From positions 1 to 64,000 of the forward strand of contig LGRX02027270.1 in assembly GCA_001247695.2 (NCBI GenBank): a DNA stretch of 64,000 bases. Reading direction: 5' to 3'. The notes under the pieces were generated by a model that saw nothing but the letters and a program-made list of their open reading frames with translations, was not told the DNA's origin and did no database searches. Position numbers and translations under genes: made by a program. Positions 35,057-43,875 of this stretch are shown here, in pieces (the stretch's first letter is position 1; each line of letters begins with the position of its first letter). The DNA comes from Cymbomonas tetramitiformis. Taxonomy: Eukaryota; Chlorophyta; Pyramimonadophyceae; Pyramimonadales; Pyramimonadaceae.

Positions 35057-35312
35057 AGTACCGATTATAGCCCACCACCAAATAAGTAACTAATAAATAC
35101 AAGAAATAATTACGTAATAAATTGAGAATAAATTACGTGATTAAATGTGTATACAATAAAAAATAAATAAAAAAATCTACAATAAAAAAATAATAATAAA
35201 TGTTAAATAAAAACAAAATATAAAAGATAAAGATAAAAAATTGTAAGTAAATGAAAAGTAAATTAATTAAGTTCTCAATATATATACATGTTAATTGTTC
35301 TTAAATCATTTA
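35057..35312 (+). repeat. Left TIR of element F (type 2, damaged tip)
   Basis: Starts AGTACCGATTATAGCCC instead of AGTAGTATACTACCGATTATA: the centre of the tip palindrome is missing. Downstream ATTACGTAATAAATTGAGAATA and the AAATCTACAATAAAAAA units match E, G and H. Confidence 0.75.
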
Positions 35313-35846
35313 TGGAAGTTTAATAAGTCTTTGAATTAATTCTTGTTTATTACCACTTGCTTTGATATGATTAATTTTACACATTTCTTTTAGCTCTTTT
35401 AGTGTAGTATACGATGTCAAAAAATACACAAGTTTATTTTCACAATATGTAAATGGAAAATGAAAACCACTAAGAAAGTTAGCACGGAAACCTAAGATAT
35501 TATTTGTTGGTAATTCAATTTGCATATTTCTTACATTTATCCTGTTTATATTTATATTTTGGACTTTTCTAAAAAAGTAATATTGAAAAAATCTAATTCG
35601 CATGTAATCCTTATAAAACTCATATCTGTCATCCACAACATTTTTTGAAATCAAGTTATCGTAATTCCATTTTGGATTGTTATTGGCAAACATACAAACT
35701 ATACAATTCAAATATTTATCGTTTAATTTTTTTCTATTAGGTATATAATTGATTTCCTTGCACACATCTTTCATTTGAAGTTGATGTTTCATAATGTAAA
35801 TCTTTTCTTGAAGTTCACAAGGAAGATGGTTAAATGTGGTATTCAT
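35310..35846 (-). CDS. F-box-like/SAP-domain protein (178 aa)
   Basis: The N-terminus MNTTFNHLPCELQEKIYIMK, with HQLQMKDVCKE, is the F-box-like motif; the last 40 residues (LKELKEMCKINHIKASGNKQ, ending IKLP) form a SAP DNA-binding module. Homologues are at 54064-54601 (frameshifted), 40121/39972 (split) and 26740 (longer, repeated). It is divergent from the TIR and probably expressed separately from the late genes. It may bring a ubiquitin ligase to DNA; this is inference from the two motifs. Confidence 0.7.
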   Translation of the reverse strand: MNTTFNHLPCELQEKIYIMKHQLQMKDVCKEINYIPNRKKLNDKYLNCIVCMFANNNPKWNYDNLISKNVVDDRYEFYKDYMRIRFFQYYFFRKVQNININRINVRNMQIELPTNNILGFRANFLSGFHFPFTYCENKLVYFLTSYTTLKELKEMCKINHIKASGNKQELIQRLIKLP

Positions 35847-35894
35847 TCTTGCTTTATTTACACTCTTTTAATGGATTTTATTTTTTGAGGTTTT

Positions 35895-35920
35895 TTGTCC
35901 CCCTGAAAAAACCGAAGAAG
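35895..35920 (-). terminator. Conserved block after fibre gene
   Basis: TTTTTTGTCCCCCTGA followed by AAAAAACCGAAGAA (minus-strand sense: CTTCGG...CAGGGGGACAAAA) directly follows the fibre stop. It also occurs at 50347-50376, 54659-54690 and 41383-41412, and in altered form at 26438-26463. It is a likely 3'-end or processing signal; the role is inferred. Confidence 0.5.
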
Positions 35921-36150
35921 TTACGGGTTTGGAGAATGAGGAGTCAATTTCAAGAAAAATCTAATAACATCGTCAGAAAAATTTTCAAACAACGAAGAAA
36001 TTCTAAGCTCCATACGTTACCAACTGTCCTTTCTATATCATTACCACCGGGTAGGTTTTGCCACTTAGTAGACCCCCCAGTTGGAGCATTTCCATTTACC
36101 GTATTACATTGTATATTTTTACAAACAATATCATTTCCAAAAGAAGACAT
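35921..36150 (-). pseudogene. Terminal fibre gene of F with large internal deletion
   Basis: The N-terminal 46 codons (MSSFGNDIVCKNIQCNTVNG onward) are fused out of frame to the last 30 codons of the same gene as in 49360 (the part ending TPHSPNP). About 750 bases are missing compared with E2. The remaining frame gives a 66-residue product that keeps the tail but no fibre. Confidence 0.8.
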
Positions 36151-36166
36151 ATAATATATTATAATA

Positions 36167-37966
36167 TTACAATTTAAAATCAGGTTTAATCCAAACCAAT
36201 AATCCTGAACCCGGAGTTGTTACAACTTTACTTTCCATACACACACCGATAATTCCAACATTATTTGTAGTGATTTGTGAAGCACTAACTGAACCTCCCG
36301 GAGCACAACCTAACATTTGACCTTTAACATAACTTCCATCAATAGCTTTGCAAGTTGTGAAACCTTTTGTACAAACGAAACAAGAATTTCCGGTTGTTGC
36401 ATTTTGAACACAAACTCCAATAGGCATACAATTTTGATTAGATTGACTTGCCGAAGCTGCATATATTTTTACACCATTTACATCTGAAAAATCATCAGAA
36501 AATTGAACAATATCTCCGGCACTTATTGTACCTCCGGTATTATTTTCAAAAGTAAATACATCACCGGTATGAGGAACCGGACTTGTGGGTAATGTTGCCG
36601 TATATGCATTTGTCAAACCTGTCAAAGGAATTCCTGAGGTCGTCAATGATGATGTTGGCGTTGTATATGCCCAGTCAATGCTACTTACAAGTCGTATAGC
36701 ACTACAATCCAAATCTCCGCTTAAATTAATGTTATTTCCAGAATTACCGACAGCTAAAACTTGACTTAATGAACCAATACTTCCAGAATTTATTGCACCG
36801 GTTCTAACTTCATTTGATGCAGAATCATAATATAATTGTAAACTTTCAGAGCTAACATCTGGACTTGCTCGGATAGGTCTAATATAACATGAATTATTTA
36901 CCCCAGCATTAAGTTCAAGACCGCTTGCGTTCAAAATTATTGTATTATCAATAGCCGTAGCACTTTGTGAAGAATTTTGACCGCTCAAAGCACCAATATT
37001 AATAGAATTCTCGCCAGCCAAATATTCCCCAGCGAATTTGCCAATATTGACTGAATTCACGGAAGCAAAGCTTTGCCCTGCGTCGTCCCCAACGTTTACG
37101 ACGAAAGCATTACATTGATTGTTGCCGGCCCCGCTGCCTATGCATATTGAATCGTTTAAACAATTAAAAGCCCCACTATTTCTACCTATTAAAACCGAAC
37201 GGTTTGCATTTGGAAAACCGTCATTTTGAGTCGATTCGCCTATGGACACTAATCCATTACCCGCTGTGCCCGCTTTAATTCTAAATAAATTTCCATCACA
37301 TTCTTCTTGATTTATTATAAGTTTTCCGGTTCCCGTAAAAGAAATATCATTTGTGGTAGTTGTACTTCCTTGGTCGGTAACAGATTGTAAATTTTGGTTA
37401 GCCCCGGAAGGAAGGTTTTGAAGCAAAGAACCGTCACCAATAAATTTTCCAGAATTCAAAGTGATATCACCGGTGTTTAAAATTAAAGGTCCATCATTTA
37501 AAAGTACACCTGCTCCAAGTGGTTCTACATTCAATGTGGTTTGCATAAAGGACCATTCATTTATACCATTGTCTCCTATTTTCAATCTTGTTTGAGGAAC
37601 AGGGTCTAAAGATGTAATTTCAAAAGAACTATCAAGTTCATCCAAACCTATAGAAAATTTTGATTTACTTGCAGGATTGTTCAAAATGAAATCATAAAAA
37701 TTGATATTATTAACCAAATTTAAATCACCATCAGTTTGTAATTTCATGAATTCTCTTTGATTATTTACATTAGAATTATCAATAAAATCAATATCATTTT
37801 GATATAAAAAATCTGAAGCCATATGAATTGTTTGACAAGGGTTTGAATTATCACCTATTTGATTTACATTTATTTGATTAATTGTTAAAGGGTCAGGAAT
37901 ATTTGTAGATGGAGTTTGTTTACCATTAAATGTACTTGCAACTACATTATTTCCAAATGAAGACAT
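36167..37966 (-). CDS. Trimeric fibre-like protein (599 aa), variant head
   Basis: Same tail (MSSFGNNVVASTFNGKQ), shaft and length as the other large fibres, but the central repeats differ (RSVLIGRNSGAFNCLNDSIC, NSVNIGKFAGEYLAG, NSINIGALSGQN) and the C-terminal module is the second type (GNSCFVCTKGFTTC... KPDFKL). The combination of common shaft, unique head and shared tip shows modular exchange. It is intact and probably the attachment fibre of F. Confidence 0.75.
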   Translation of the reverse strand: MSSFGNNVVASTFNGKQTPSTNIPDPLTINQINVNQIGDNSNPCQTIHMASDFLYQNDIDFIDNSNVNNQREFMKLQTDGDLNLVNNINFYDFILNNPASKSKFSIGLDELDSSFEITSLDPVPQTRLKIGDNGINEWSFMQTTLNVEPLGAGVLLNDGPLILNTGDITLNSGKFIGDGSLLQNLPSGANQNLQSVTDQGSTTTTNDISFTGTGKLIINQEECDGNLFRIKAGTAGNGLVSIGESTQNDGFPNANRSVLIGRNSGAFNCLNDSICIGSGAGNNQCNAFVVNVGDDAGQSFASVNSVNIGKFAGEYLAGENSINIGALSGQNSSQSATAIDNTIILNASGLELNAGVNNSCYIRPIRASPDVSSESLQLYYDSASNEVRTGAINSGSIGSLSQVLAVGNSGNNINLSGDLDCSAIRLVSSIDWAYTTPTSSLTTSGIPLTGLTNAYTATLPTSPVPHTGDVFTFENNTGGTISAGDIVQFSDDFSDVNGVKIYAASASQSNQNCMPIGVCVQNATTGNSCFVCTKGFTTCKAIDGSYVKGQMLGCAPGGSVSASQITTNNVGIIGVCMESKVVTTPGSGLLVWIKPDFKL

Positions 37967-37998
37967 TATATATTATACATTTATTTATTATTTTATGA

Positions 37999-38352
37999 TT
38001 AAGGAGGAATTGATGCCATTTTCATAAAAATCTGAGCTGGTGCAGTACCACCCGCACTTCTATACCCATACAATCCATTGACGGGGACAATATTATTATT
38101 TGGCGGTGTGTTTGCGGCACCGGTTATAACAGGTAATCCAGCCATACGAACTTTGCATTTATCAGTTAATGCAGCCATATTTAGATAAACAACACCAGGG
38201 TCTTTGCTTTGAGAACCATCGATATCCATCATGATATTTGCTCGAACCATTTGTAAAGTTGTTATTGTTGTTTTATCTTTGGCACCAATAAACACACCAT
38301 TATTAACTTTGACATTCTTATCTAAAACAAAATCATTTCCGAATGAAGACAT
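37999..38352 (-). CDS. Small virion-type protein with MSSFG tail (117 aa)
   Basis: Starts MSSFGNDFVLDKNVKVNNGV. It is the copy with the most divergent C-terminus (NGLYGYRSAGGTAPAQIFMK). It lies between the MCP-linked 105-residue gene and the large fibre, as in the other elements. An AGTATATA stretch precedes the ATG. Confidence 0.7.
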   Translation of the reverse strand: MSSFGNDFVLDKNVKVNNGVFIGAKDKTTITTLQMVRANIMMDIDGSQSKDPGVVYLNMAALTDKCKVRMAGLPVITGAANTPPNNNIVPVNGLYGYRSAGGTAPAQIFMKMASIPP

Positions 38353-38378
38353 TATATACTATATCCTATAATTTAATT

Positions 38379-38696
38379 CTATTTCACAAAGAATGTCGGA
38401 GCCAAAGGTGCCAGTTTATTGTTTAATGGATGAATATTGGGAAATGAAAACATAGCATTTTGTTTTGTAATTTTATCACCGTGTCCTAATGTATACGATT
38501 TGAAACCTGACATAGGGTCCACATTAGAAACTCTTGCCGGTGGTCGCAAATCTTGTATTGTTTTACATGGAACAATCATCATCGAAGAACTTCGAAAGCC
38601 TGAAGTTAACATCATATTTGGTAATTTAACATCGACTTTTCCTAATGGTTTATTTCCTAAGTTTGAAGCGAAAATTTGTCCCGCTTGTTCAGCCAT
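38379..38696 (-). CDS. Small conserved late protein downstream of MCP (105 aa)
   Basis: The start is taken at ATG 38696 (MAEQAGQIFASNLGNKPLGK), matching G's copy; an upstream TTG extension is not supported. It keeps the LTSGFRSSSMMIVP and FKSYTLGHGDKI blocks. It is 97% or so alike in protein to 58130-58447. Confidence 0.74.
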   Translation of the reverse strand: MAEQAGQIFASNLGNKPLGKVDVKLPNMMLTSGFRSSSMMIVPCKTIQDLRPPARVSNVDPMSGFKSYTLGHGDKITKQNAMFSFPNIHPLNNKLAPLAPTFFVK

Positions 38697-38726
38697 AATT
38701 ATATATAAGTACAATTAAATTAGTTT

Positions 38727-39691
38727 TTATACAACCACTTCAATCATTCTTCCCATACCAATACGAATGATACTTGTACATTGTGCAATAATAAATGTTT
38801 CGTTATTCGTCAAAGCTGTTTGAAGTGGGTCTGCGGTCGATGATTTTTGAGTTTGAAGAAAGAATGAAGAATTCAAACTCCGGGTATCAATTCCTGAACA
38901 ATTTCGGGGTCCCATACCGGGCATAGGCATATTTAATCGAAGCATAGCAGTCCAATAAGAATTGTACCAATTTTCTAAAGAATTAACTTTACAACCTGAA
39001 TCGTCGGAATAATTATCAGCTTTACCAATAGTGACCAAGTTAAAAGCATCGAGAGCGGTGGCACGATAATTTGGATAATAAATTGAGTTGACATTATACT
39101 GCCAAGATTGAATATCTCCAGAATAAAATCTGAAAAAACTTGGAACATAAGTAGCCCCTATTTTATTATCGATTTTGTGTAAACCTGTATTTACAGAATT
39201 ATAATCTGAAGGCCTTTGAACAGCGTATAACATATCCAAAGATTGTGCCGACAAAGAGAATCGATTCGATTTAGTCATTTCCGTTTGAGTATCTTGAAAG
39301 GTAAAATAATTAGTGAAAGGCATCTCAATATATGAATCTTCTTTTAGTTTTCTTTCGACAGCACTATCGTAAACACCATTTGAAAATGTAATTGTTTCAA
39401 TTGTAAAATGCAAATCAGTCAATTTCCATGTCGCTTTTGCAGCAAGTTCGGCAGCCGCGGTTCCATTAAATCCATTTCCGGCTCCCAAGGACTTTTGATA
39501 CGCTCCAAGAACTTCCGGTCCATGCATGAAGAAACGAATTTGAATACTTGGTAGTAACGCAGTATCCAGGTAGTCAGGTGAAGATTCCCCTATAAATTGT
39601 AGGAAATTATTCAAAATATATGGTCTTTCTTCTTGATAATAACTATCGGTATTAACATTTATTTCTTGATTTTTCAAAACTCTTTGATAAG
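38727..39691 (-). pseudogene. Major capsid protein of F, C-terminal part (split by E)
   Basis: Encodes the last 320 codons or so of the MCP. The gene is cut at 39691, at the end of the GATAAG duplication, by element E. Frame and length agree exactly with the N-terminal part at 51638-52025 (total 448 codons when one duplication copy is counted), so the gene was intact when E integrated. It ends with the usual GMGRMIEVVV. Confidence 0.9.
39686..39691. repeat. Target-site duplication GATAAG, left copy (element E)
   Basis: GATAAG precedes the left tip of E and recurs at 51638-51643 after the right tip. Confidence 0.9.
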
Positions 39692-39971
39692 AGTAGTATA
39701 CTACCGATTATAACGCCCCCCCAAAACCCTAAAGACGATAATAAATGATTAATAAATACAAGAGAAAACCCTAAAGAAATAATTACGTAATAAATAGGGA
39801 ATAAATTACGTGATTAAATGTGAGTACGATAAAAAATAAATAAAAAATCTACAATAAAAAATAAATAAATAAATCTACAATAAAAAGATAAAGATAAAAT
39901 TGAAAGTAAATAAAAAGTAAATTAATTAATGTTTCAATAAGATATATGTTAATTGTTCCTAAATCATTCAT
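39692..39971 (+). repeat. Left TIR of element E (type 2)
   Basis: AGTAGTATACTACCGATTAT tip with the 12-bp palindrome GTAGTATACTAC, a C run, two AAAACCCTAAAG units, ATTACGTAAT and AAATCTACAATAAAAA repeats. It matches the right TIR nearly base for base. Confidence 0.9.
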
Positions 39972-40124
39972 TCATGGAAGTTTAATAAGTTTTTGAATTA
40001 ATTCTCTTTTATTACCACTCACTTTGACTTTGTTTATTTTACATTCATTTTTTAATTCATGTGCTTTTGCAAGGTTTAAACGTTTAACCAACGATTGAAT
40101 TTTATTGGAAATTTTAACATTCAT
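39972..40124 (-). CDS. Stand-alone SAP-domain ORF (50 aa)
   Basis: Starts MNVKISNKIQSLVKRLNLAK and ends with the SAP motif (KINKVKVSGNKRELIQKL). Its ATG overlaps the TGA of the F-box-like ORF at 40121, so the two parts, fused in F, are here separate overlapping frames. Either a frameshift split one gene or coupled translation makes two products. Confidence 0.5.
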   Translation of the reverse strand: MNVKISNKIQSLVKRLNLAKAHELKNECKINKVKVSGNKRELIQKLIKLP

Positions 40125-40330
40125 GAAGGTTCTATCCATTTACGAACATAATGATAACGACTATTCGGCCTATCAACCTCTTTGATAAGAATATATATAT
40201 TAACCTCATATTTGTTTTTGTTATGATTATCAATACATTCTTGTAAAACATCTTTCATTTCAAGTTGATGTTTCATCAAGTAAATCTTTTCTTGAAGTTC
40301 ACAAGGAAGATGATTAAATGTAGTAGTCAT
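40121..40330 (-). CDS. F-box-like ORF (69 aa)
   Basis: MTTTFNHLPCELQEKIYLMK followed by HQLEMKDVLQE is the F-box-like motif; the rest is unrelated to the F and G copies. It ends in TGA overlapping the start of the SAP ORF (39972-40124). See that entry for the relation between them. Confidence 0.5.
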   Translation of the reverse strand: MTTTFNHLPCELQEKIYLMKHQLEMKDVLQECIDNHNKNKYEVNIYILIKEVDRPNSRYHYVRKWIEPS

Positions 40331-40383
40331 TCTTGCTTTGTTTACCCTATTGAGTTACAATCTTTAAGTGGAATTTTTTAAAT

Positions 40384-40962
40384 TTATTCATCACCACTTT
40401 CTTCATCATCATCTTCTATGCTTCTAATTACTAAGGCACATCCTAAAGCTTCTTGAATATCATCCACGGATAAACAATTGTAGTGCAAATTCAACTTCAT
40501 TATATGATATAATTTATCTTTATTAAATTCAATGTCTTCACAATATTTGATGATATCTTCAAGTGATGCATTTCCATAATTTAAGGCCTCTCTTATTCTC
40601 CACTTGTTGTCCACATGTTCACACAATTTCCCAACTTTTGACATAGTCATATTATCTAATTTGTTTCTTACATCACTCATATAATATTTAAAATCCATCA
40701 ATATTTGTATACGGTATTCCTTTTTGGCCTCATCACAATCACACATACCACAATCTTCACATCTTAATTTATGACAAAACATACAATCATGCCATTCAAG
40801 ATAATCAAAAATCAAATCACACCACATATCGGTTATTGAATCATCTTCATCTAAAAATTCCGAAACATCTTTAATGAGTTTACACTCTTCACAACATAAT
40901 TTATGAATGGTGGGGTCTTGTTCACACTTATCATATTGTGAGATTTTGTTGATGGTAGTCAT
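40384..40962 (-). CDS. Cys-rich acidic protein (192 aa)
   Basis: Contains CCEEC, then CMFCHKLRCEDCGMCDCD (about residues 60-77), a dense metal-binding-like cluster, and a helical C-terminal half with an acidic end. It overlaps the RING gene at 40931 by 32 bases in another frame, which suggests a coupled pair. No named family is recognised. Confidence 0.6.
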   Translation of the reverse strand: MTTINKISQYDKCEQDPTIHKLCCEECKLIKDVSEFLDEDDSITDMWCDLIFDYLEWHDCMFCHKLRCEDCGMCDCDEAKKEYRIQILMDFKYYMSDVRNKLDNMTMSKVGKLCEHVDNKWRIREALNYGNASLEDIIKYCEDIEFNKDKLYHIMKLNLHYNCLSVDDIQEALGCALVIRSIEDDDEESGDE

Positions 40963-41326
40963 CTTGCTTGGTGCCTTTTCTCACATGCATATCAACATCG
41001 ATATGGTTATACTCTTCTTCACCATAATATACTTTTCTCATAAAAGTCAAAGCCGGAATTCTTTGACATTCAAAACCACCATTCATTTTAACTTCATCAC
41101 ACAAGTAACGATGTAATAACACGGTAAATTGAAATTTCCAATTTACTTCACGACATATGGGACACTTTTTAACATATTCATCACCTTGACTTTCTAATTC
41201 GCATATACACTCATTACACATAGTACCTTCGTTGCAAACTTGACAAATAAAGTTATATGTTTCATAAAATTTGTGTTCAAAAGATTCAAGACAAATACAA
41301 CAATGTTTGTTATCATTGGTAGTCAT
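40931..41326 (-). CDS. RING-finger-like protein (131 aa)
   Basis: Starts MTTNDNKHCCICLESFEH and shows the RING order: CCIC, CQVC, CNEC and CPIC (about residues 9-60). RING proteins are usually E3 ubiquitin ligases. Together with the neighbouring F-box-like ORF this makes a ubiquitin-related module at the end of E. The C-terminal 60 residues have no recognised domain. Confidence 0.7.
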   Translation of the reverse strand: MTTNDNKHCCICLESFEHKFYETYNFICQVCNEGTMCNECICELESQGDEYVKKCPICREVNWKFQFTVLLHRYLCDEVKMNGGFECQRIPALTFMRKVYYGEEEYNHIDVDMHVRKGTKQDDYHQQNLTI

Positions 41327-41382
41327 TCTTGCTTTGTTTATCCTACCGAGTTACACTCTTTAAGTGGATTTTATTTTTTTGA

Positions 41383-41412
41383 GGTTTTTTGTCCCCCTGA
41401 AAAAACCGAAGA
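41383..41412 (-). other. Recombination junction at conserved fibre 3' block
   Basis: The block TTTTTTGTCCCCCTGA / AAAAAACCGAAGAA that follows the fibre gene in F and G here abuts the core-type gene 41416 instead. This suggests a deletion or template switch at this block fused the TIR-proximal genes to the core genes. Confidence 0.5.
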
Positions 41413-41415
41413 AAT

Positions 41416-41634
41416 TCACACAATTAAATTAAAAGGAAATCTTGCAGGTCCTCGATTGTTATTATTTGTTGGTAAATTTGCAATAGGTCGTGATGTCACT
41501 TGTGGTGATTGAATATTTGCAGATTTAATTAACTTTTTCTTTTTGGAATATTTTTTACGAGGTTTCGTGCCTTTTTTGGAATGATATTCTTTGGCACATT
41601 TTTTTAATGTTTCGTTCCATTCAGCACGAGTCAT
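41416..41634 (-). CDS. Small basic core-type protein (72 aa)
   Basis: The start is taken at MTRAEWNETLKKCAKEYHSK (41634), aligning with MSRENWIKKL of 17676. Lys-rich (KKYSKKKKLIK) with a C-terminal Pro/Arg/Asn stretch. It overlaps no other gene and follows 41663 in the same direction, as in B. Confidence 0.6.
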   Translation of the reverse strand: MTRAEWNETLKKCAKEYHSKKGTKPRKKYSKKKKLIKSANIQSPQVTSRPIANLPTNNNNRGPARFPFNLIV

Positions 41635-41662
41635 AAATGTGTATATATTGATATATATATTT

Positions 41663-42337
41663 TTATGGTTGATTAGCTCTACTTGCACGTTGTCCTCTTG
41701 TATACATTTGCGGACTTGCTTCTTCTTCTATAATTTCCACACCACTAATATCATCATCGTCATCATCAATATCTAAACGTGCAGGGCTAAGGGAATCTTT
41801 TTTAGCTGAATTGAATAATGCTTGTCTTACTAAAGGGGTTCTTCGTCCAGATTCACCTTGATTTTGGGGTGTGTTAAACGGAGATGAAGCTTGTAATAAC
41901 ATAGGATTTGGAATAATTATTCCGGAAGGTCCAGATTCTCCTTGATTTATTGGAGTTGGTGACAAACTTTCTAGATATTTAACATCGTCATCATGTTCCA
42001 AATCAGGTGATACATTACTTCTTGGAGTTTCTACATCAGATTCACTTAAATCAGCAAACCTTTGTAAATTGTCCGCTCTTGTATATTTTCCCGGAACAAA
42101 AACATTGACATCACTTCTTTTTAAATTTTGAATCAAATCAACTGAATTTATCAAAGGACTTTGAGAAATAGAAGTATAGAACTCAGCACTATTTTGAGAA
42201 GGAGCGGTCATAGCATAATTGTTAGAAGCTAATTTAGAATATCCTTGAAATATTGATTTATTAGATGCAGCATTTCTAAAGCCTAATTCATTTAGACAAT
42301 ATTGTTTAACAATATCATCAGTCAATATCTTTCTCAT
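41663..42337 (-). CDS. Core or minor-capsid-type protein (224 aa)
   Basis: Homologue of 17092-17652: MRKILTDDIVKQYCLNELGF, NKSIFQGYSKLASNNYAMTA, APSQNSAEFY, then a long Pro/Asp/Ser-rich region with repeated NQGESGPSG / NQGESGRRT blocks and an acidic stretch (DDDDDISGVEIIEEE). The C-terminus is basic. Probably an internal virion protein; the function is inferred. Confidence 0.62.
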   Translation of the reverse strand: MRKILTDDIVKQYCLNELGFRNAASNKSIFQGYSKLASNNYAMTAPSQNSAEFYTSISQSPLINSVDLIQNLKRSDVNVFVPGKYTRADNLQRFADLSESDVETPRSNVSPDLEHDDDVKYLESLSPTPINQGESGPSGIIIPNPMLLQASSPFNTPQNQGESGRRTPLVRQALFNSAKKDSLSPARLDIDDDDDDISGVEIIEEEASPQMYTRGQRASRANQP

Positions 42338-42361
42338 ATATTTTATAATATTACATACACA

Positions 42362-42559
42362 TTAATTGTTTCGTCTATTTTGTTGTCTATCCGCTGGATG
42401 AGGTGGTCTTAAAATTCTTCCATACCGCCTTAATTGATGACGAGCTTTACATTGAATTTTATTTCCAAGCGGACGACCTGAGGGTGCAGGGTCTTTATAT
42501 CCACAATAAATATTATTATTCAGCCTTCGTTGAGCTTGTGTTTGATTAGCTCTTACCAT
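42362..42559 (-). CDS. TIR-proximal small basic Cys protein (65 aa)
   Basis: The start is taken at MVRANQTQAQRRLNN (42559). It is the same family as 3732 and 32431. Here it is not TIR-proximal but sits between integrase and the core genes, which shows E has lost the DNA that normally separates them. Confidence 0.62.
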   Translation of the reverse strand: MVRANQTQAQRRLNNNIYCGYKDPAPSGRPLGNKIQCKARHQLRRYGRILRPPHPADRQQNRRNN

Positions 42560-42588
42560 GACAATATATATAATACAATCGATAAAAA

Positions 42589-43740
42589 TCATCGTAAATC
42601 AATTTCCGTTTCATTATCTTTATTATTTTTATTTTGACTTCTTGTCCTTTTAGATATTCGATTAGAAGATGAGACACCTTCTTTCCTAAGAGTTCTTTCT
42701 TTTTTATTTTGTTTAGAAACCAATTCAGAAACTGTAGGTTCATCAGATTTTTTACTAGACGTGCTACCTTTAATTTCCAATAATTCGCGTGGTTTATATC
42801 GACGTGCCAAAGTTTCTTTACCGTCTTCGATGATATAACTCAATCCTTTCATAGATTTTACTTTATATATTTTTGTCGACCATCGTTGAGATTCTTTATC
42901 AAACGTTTTAGTTTTAATTTTAATCCTAACTTTATCACCCGGTTTTATATCTATTTTTTCAAGAAGCTTAGTCAATTTATTCCTTTTCAATAAAATATTT
43001 CTGATGGTCTTTGTTAGGTTCATATTATCAGGAGTTGATTTATCGATATTTGCCGAATTTTGTGTACTATTATAATTTTTGACAACAGAATCCAAATAAT
43101 CAATCCAGTTTACGGTGTCTTTACTTTCTTCTATTTTTTTAAATTTCAATTTTAATGTTCTATTGAATCTTTCTACCATACCCATAGTAGTATGGTCTTC
43201 GGTTTCATTTAAATAATGCTCAATATTGTTGTCCTTTAATAATTTTTTCATAGATTTATTTGTAAATTCTACACCATTGTCCGTAGTCAATACATTCATT
43301 TTTGAATCTTTTATTAACTTTTTAAAAGCAGGAATTATTCCTTCAGCAGAATCAATGTTTTTGTTATTTTTGTCTTTAACAGTTTTTGATTTTAATGGAT
43401 ATGCATAGGCCTTTCGTGTATTGATATTAATAGCCGTCAATATAACGGAGTAGCCTCTATTTTGTTTTTTGAATTCAGGAATAAATGCTAAATCAGTCTG
43501 AACATAATTCTTGTTAGAGTCTTTACCGTAAATAGGAAATAACTCTTTTCTATTGATTTTCTTTTTTTGAGAAAATGTTTGATTGACTTCAGTTTTTTCT
43601 ATAGCTTCTTTGACTTGTTTTTGTGTGACTTTATAACCAAGAGATTTTAATTTGGCCGTAAATGGTGATACGGCGCTTAGTCCTATTTCAGGATTCAGAT
43701 AAAAGTCTTGTATTTGTTTTTCAGTGATTGACTTGCTCAT
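42589..43740 (-). CDS. Retroviral-type DDE integrase (383 aa)
   Basis: Full length with all catalytic residues: D83 (QTDLAF), D154 (TTDNGVEF) and E190 (MGMVERFNRT). It has the same C-terminal barrel-like region and basic tail as B's integrase, with which it aligns end to end. It is intact, so E could still move or move relatives. The start MSKSITEKQIQDFYLNPEIG is conserved. Confidence 0.92.
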   Translation of the reverse strand: MSKSITEKQIQDFYLNPEIGLSAVSPFTAKLKSLGYKVTQKQVKEAIEKTEVNQTFSQKKKINRKELFPIYGKDSNKNYVQTDLAFIPEFKKQNRGYSVILTAININTRKAYAYPLKSKTVKDKNNKNIDSAEGIIPAFKKLIKDSKMNVLTTDNGVEFTNKSMKKLLKDNNIEHYLNETEDHTTMGMVERFNRTLKLKFKKIEESKDTVNWIDYLDSVVKNYNSTQNSANIDKSTPDNMNLTKTIRNILLKRNKLTKLLEKIDIKPGDKVRIKIKTKTFDKESQRWSTKIYKVKSMKGLSYIIEDGKETLARRYKPRELLEIKGSTSSKKSDEPTVSELVSKQNKKERTLRKEGVSSSNRISKRTRSQNKNNKDNETEIDLR

Positions 43741-43742
43741 TA

Positions 43743-43856
43743 TTATAAAGGAATATCTTTATGTCCCCAAGGTAGGATATTGAAATTGTCCCACTGAATG
43801 TATCCTTTATCATAATTTAATGAAAATGATTTTGTTTCGCTTCTTGTTTCTACCAT
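43743..43856 (-). CDS. Short ORF upstream of integrase (37 aa)
   Basis: MVETRSETKSFSLNYDKGYI then IQWDNFNILPWGHKDIPL, stop TAA two bases before the integrase ATG. It could be a leader peptide or the remaining N-terminus of a deleted gene. Not seen in B or C. Weak support. Confidence 0.3.
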   Translation of the reverse strand: MVETRSETKSFSLNYDKGYIQWDNFNILPWGHKDIPL

Positions 43857-43875
43857 TATTGAAAGTAATAAGAAG

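Noticed and set aside
35834..36154. Plus-strand ORF opposite the deleted fibre of F
   Set aside because: Antisense to a gene with a clear homologue; no own features.
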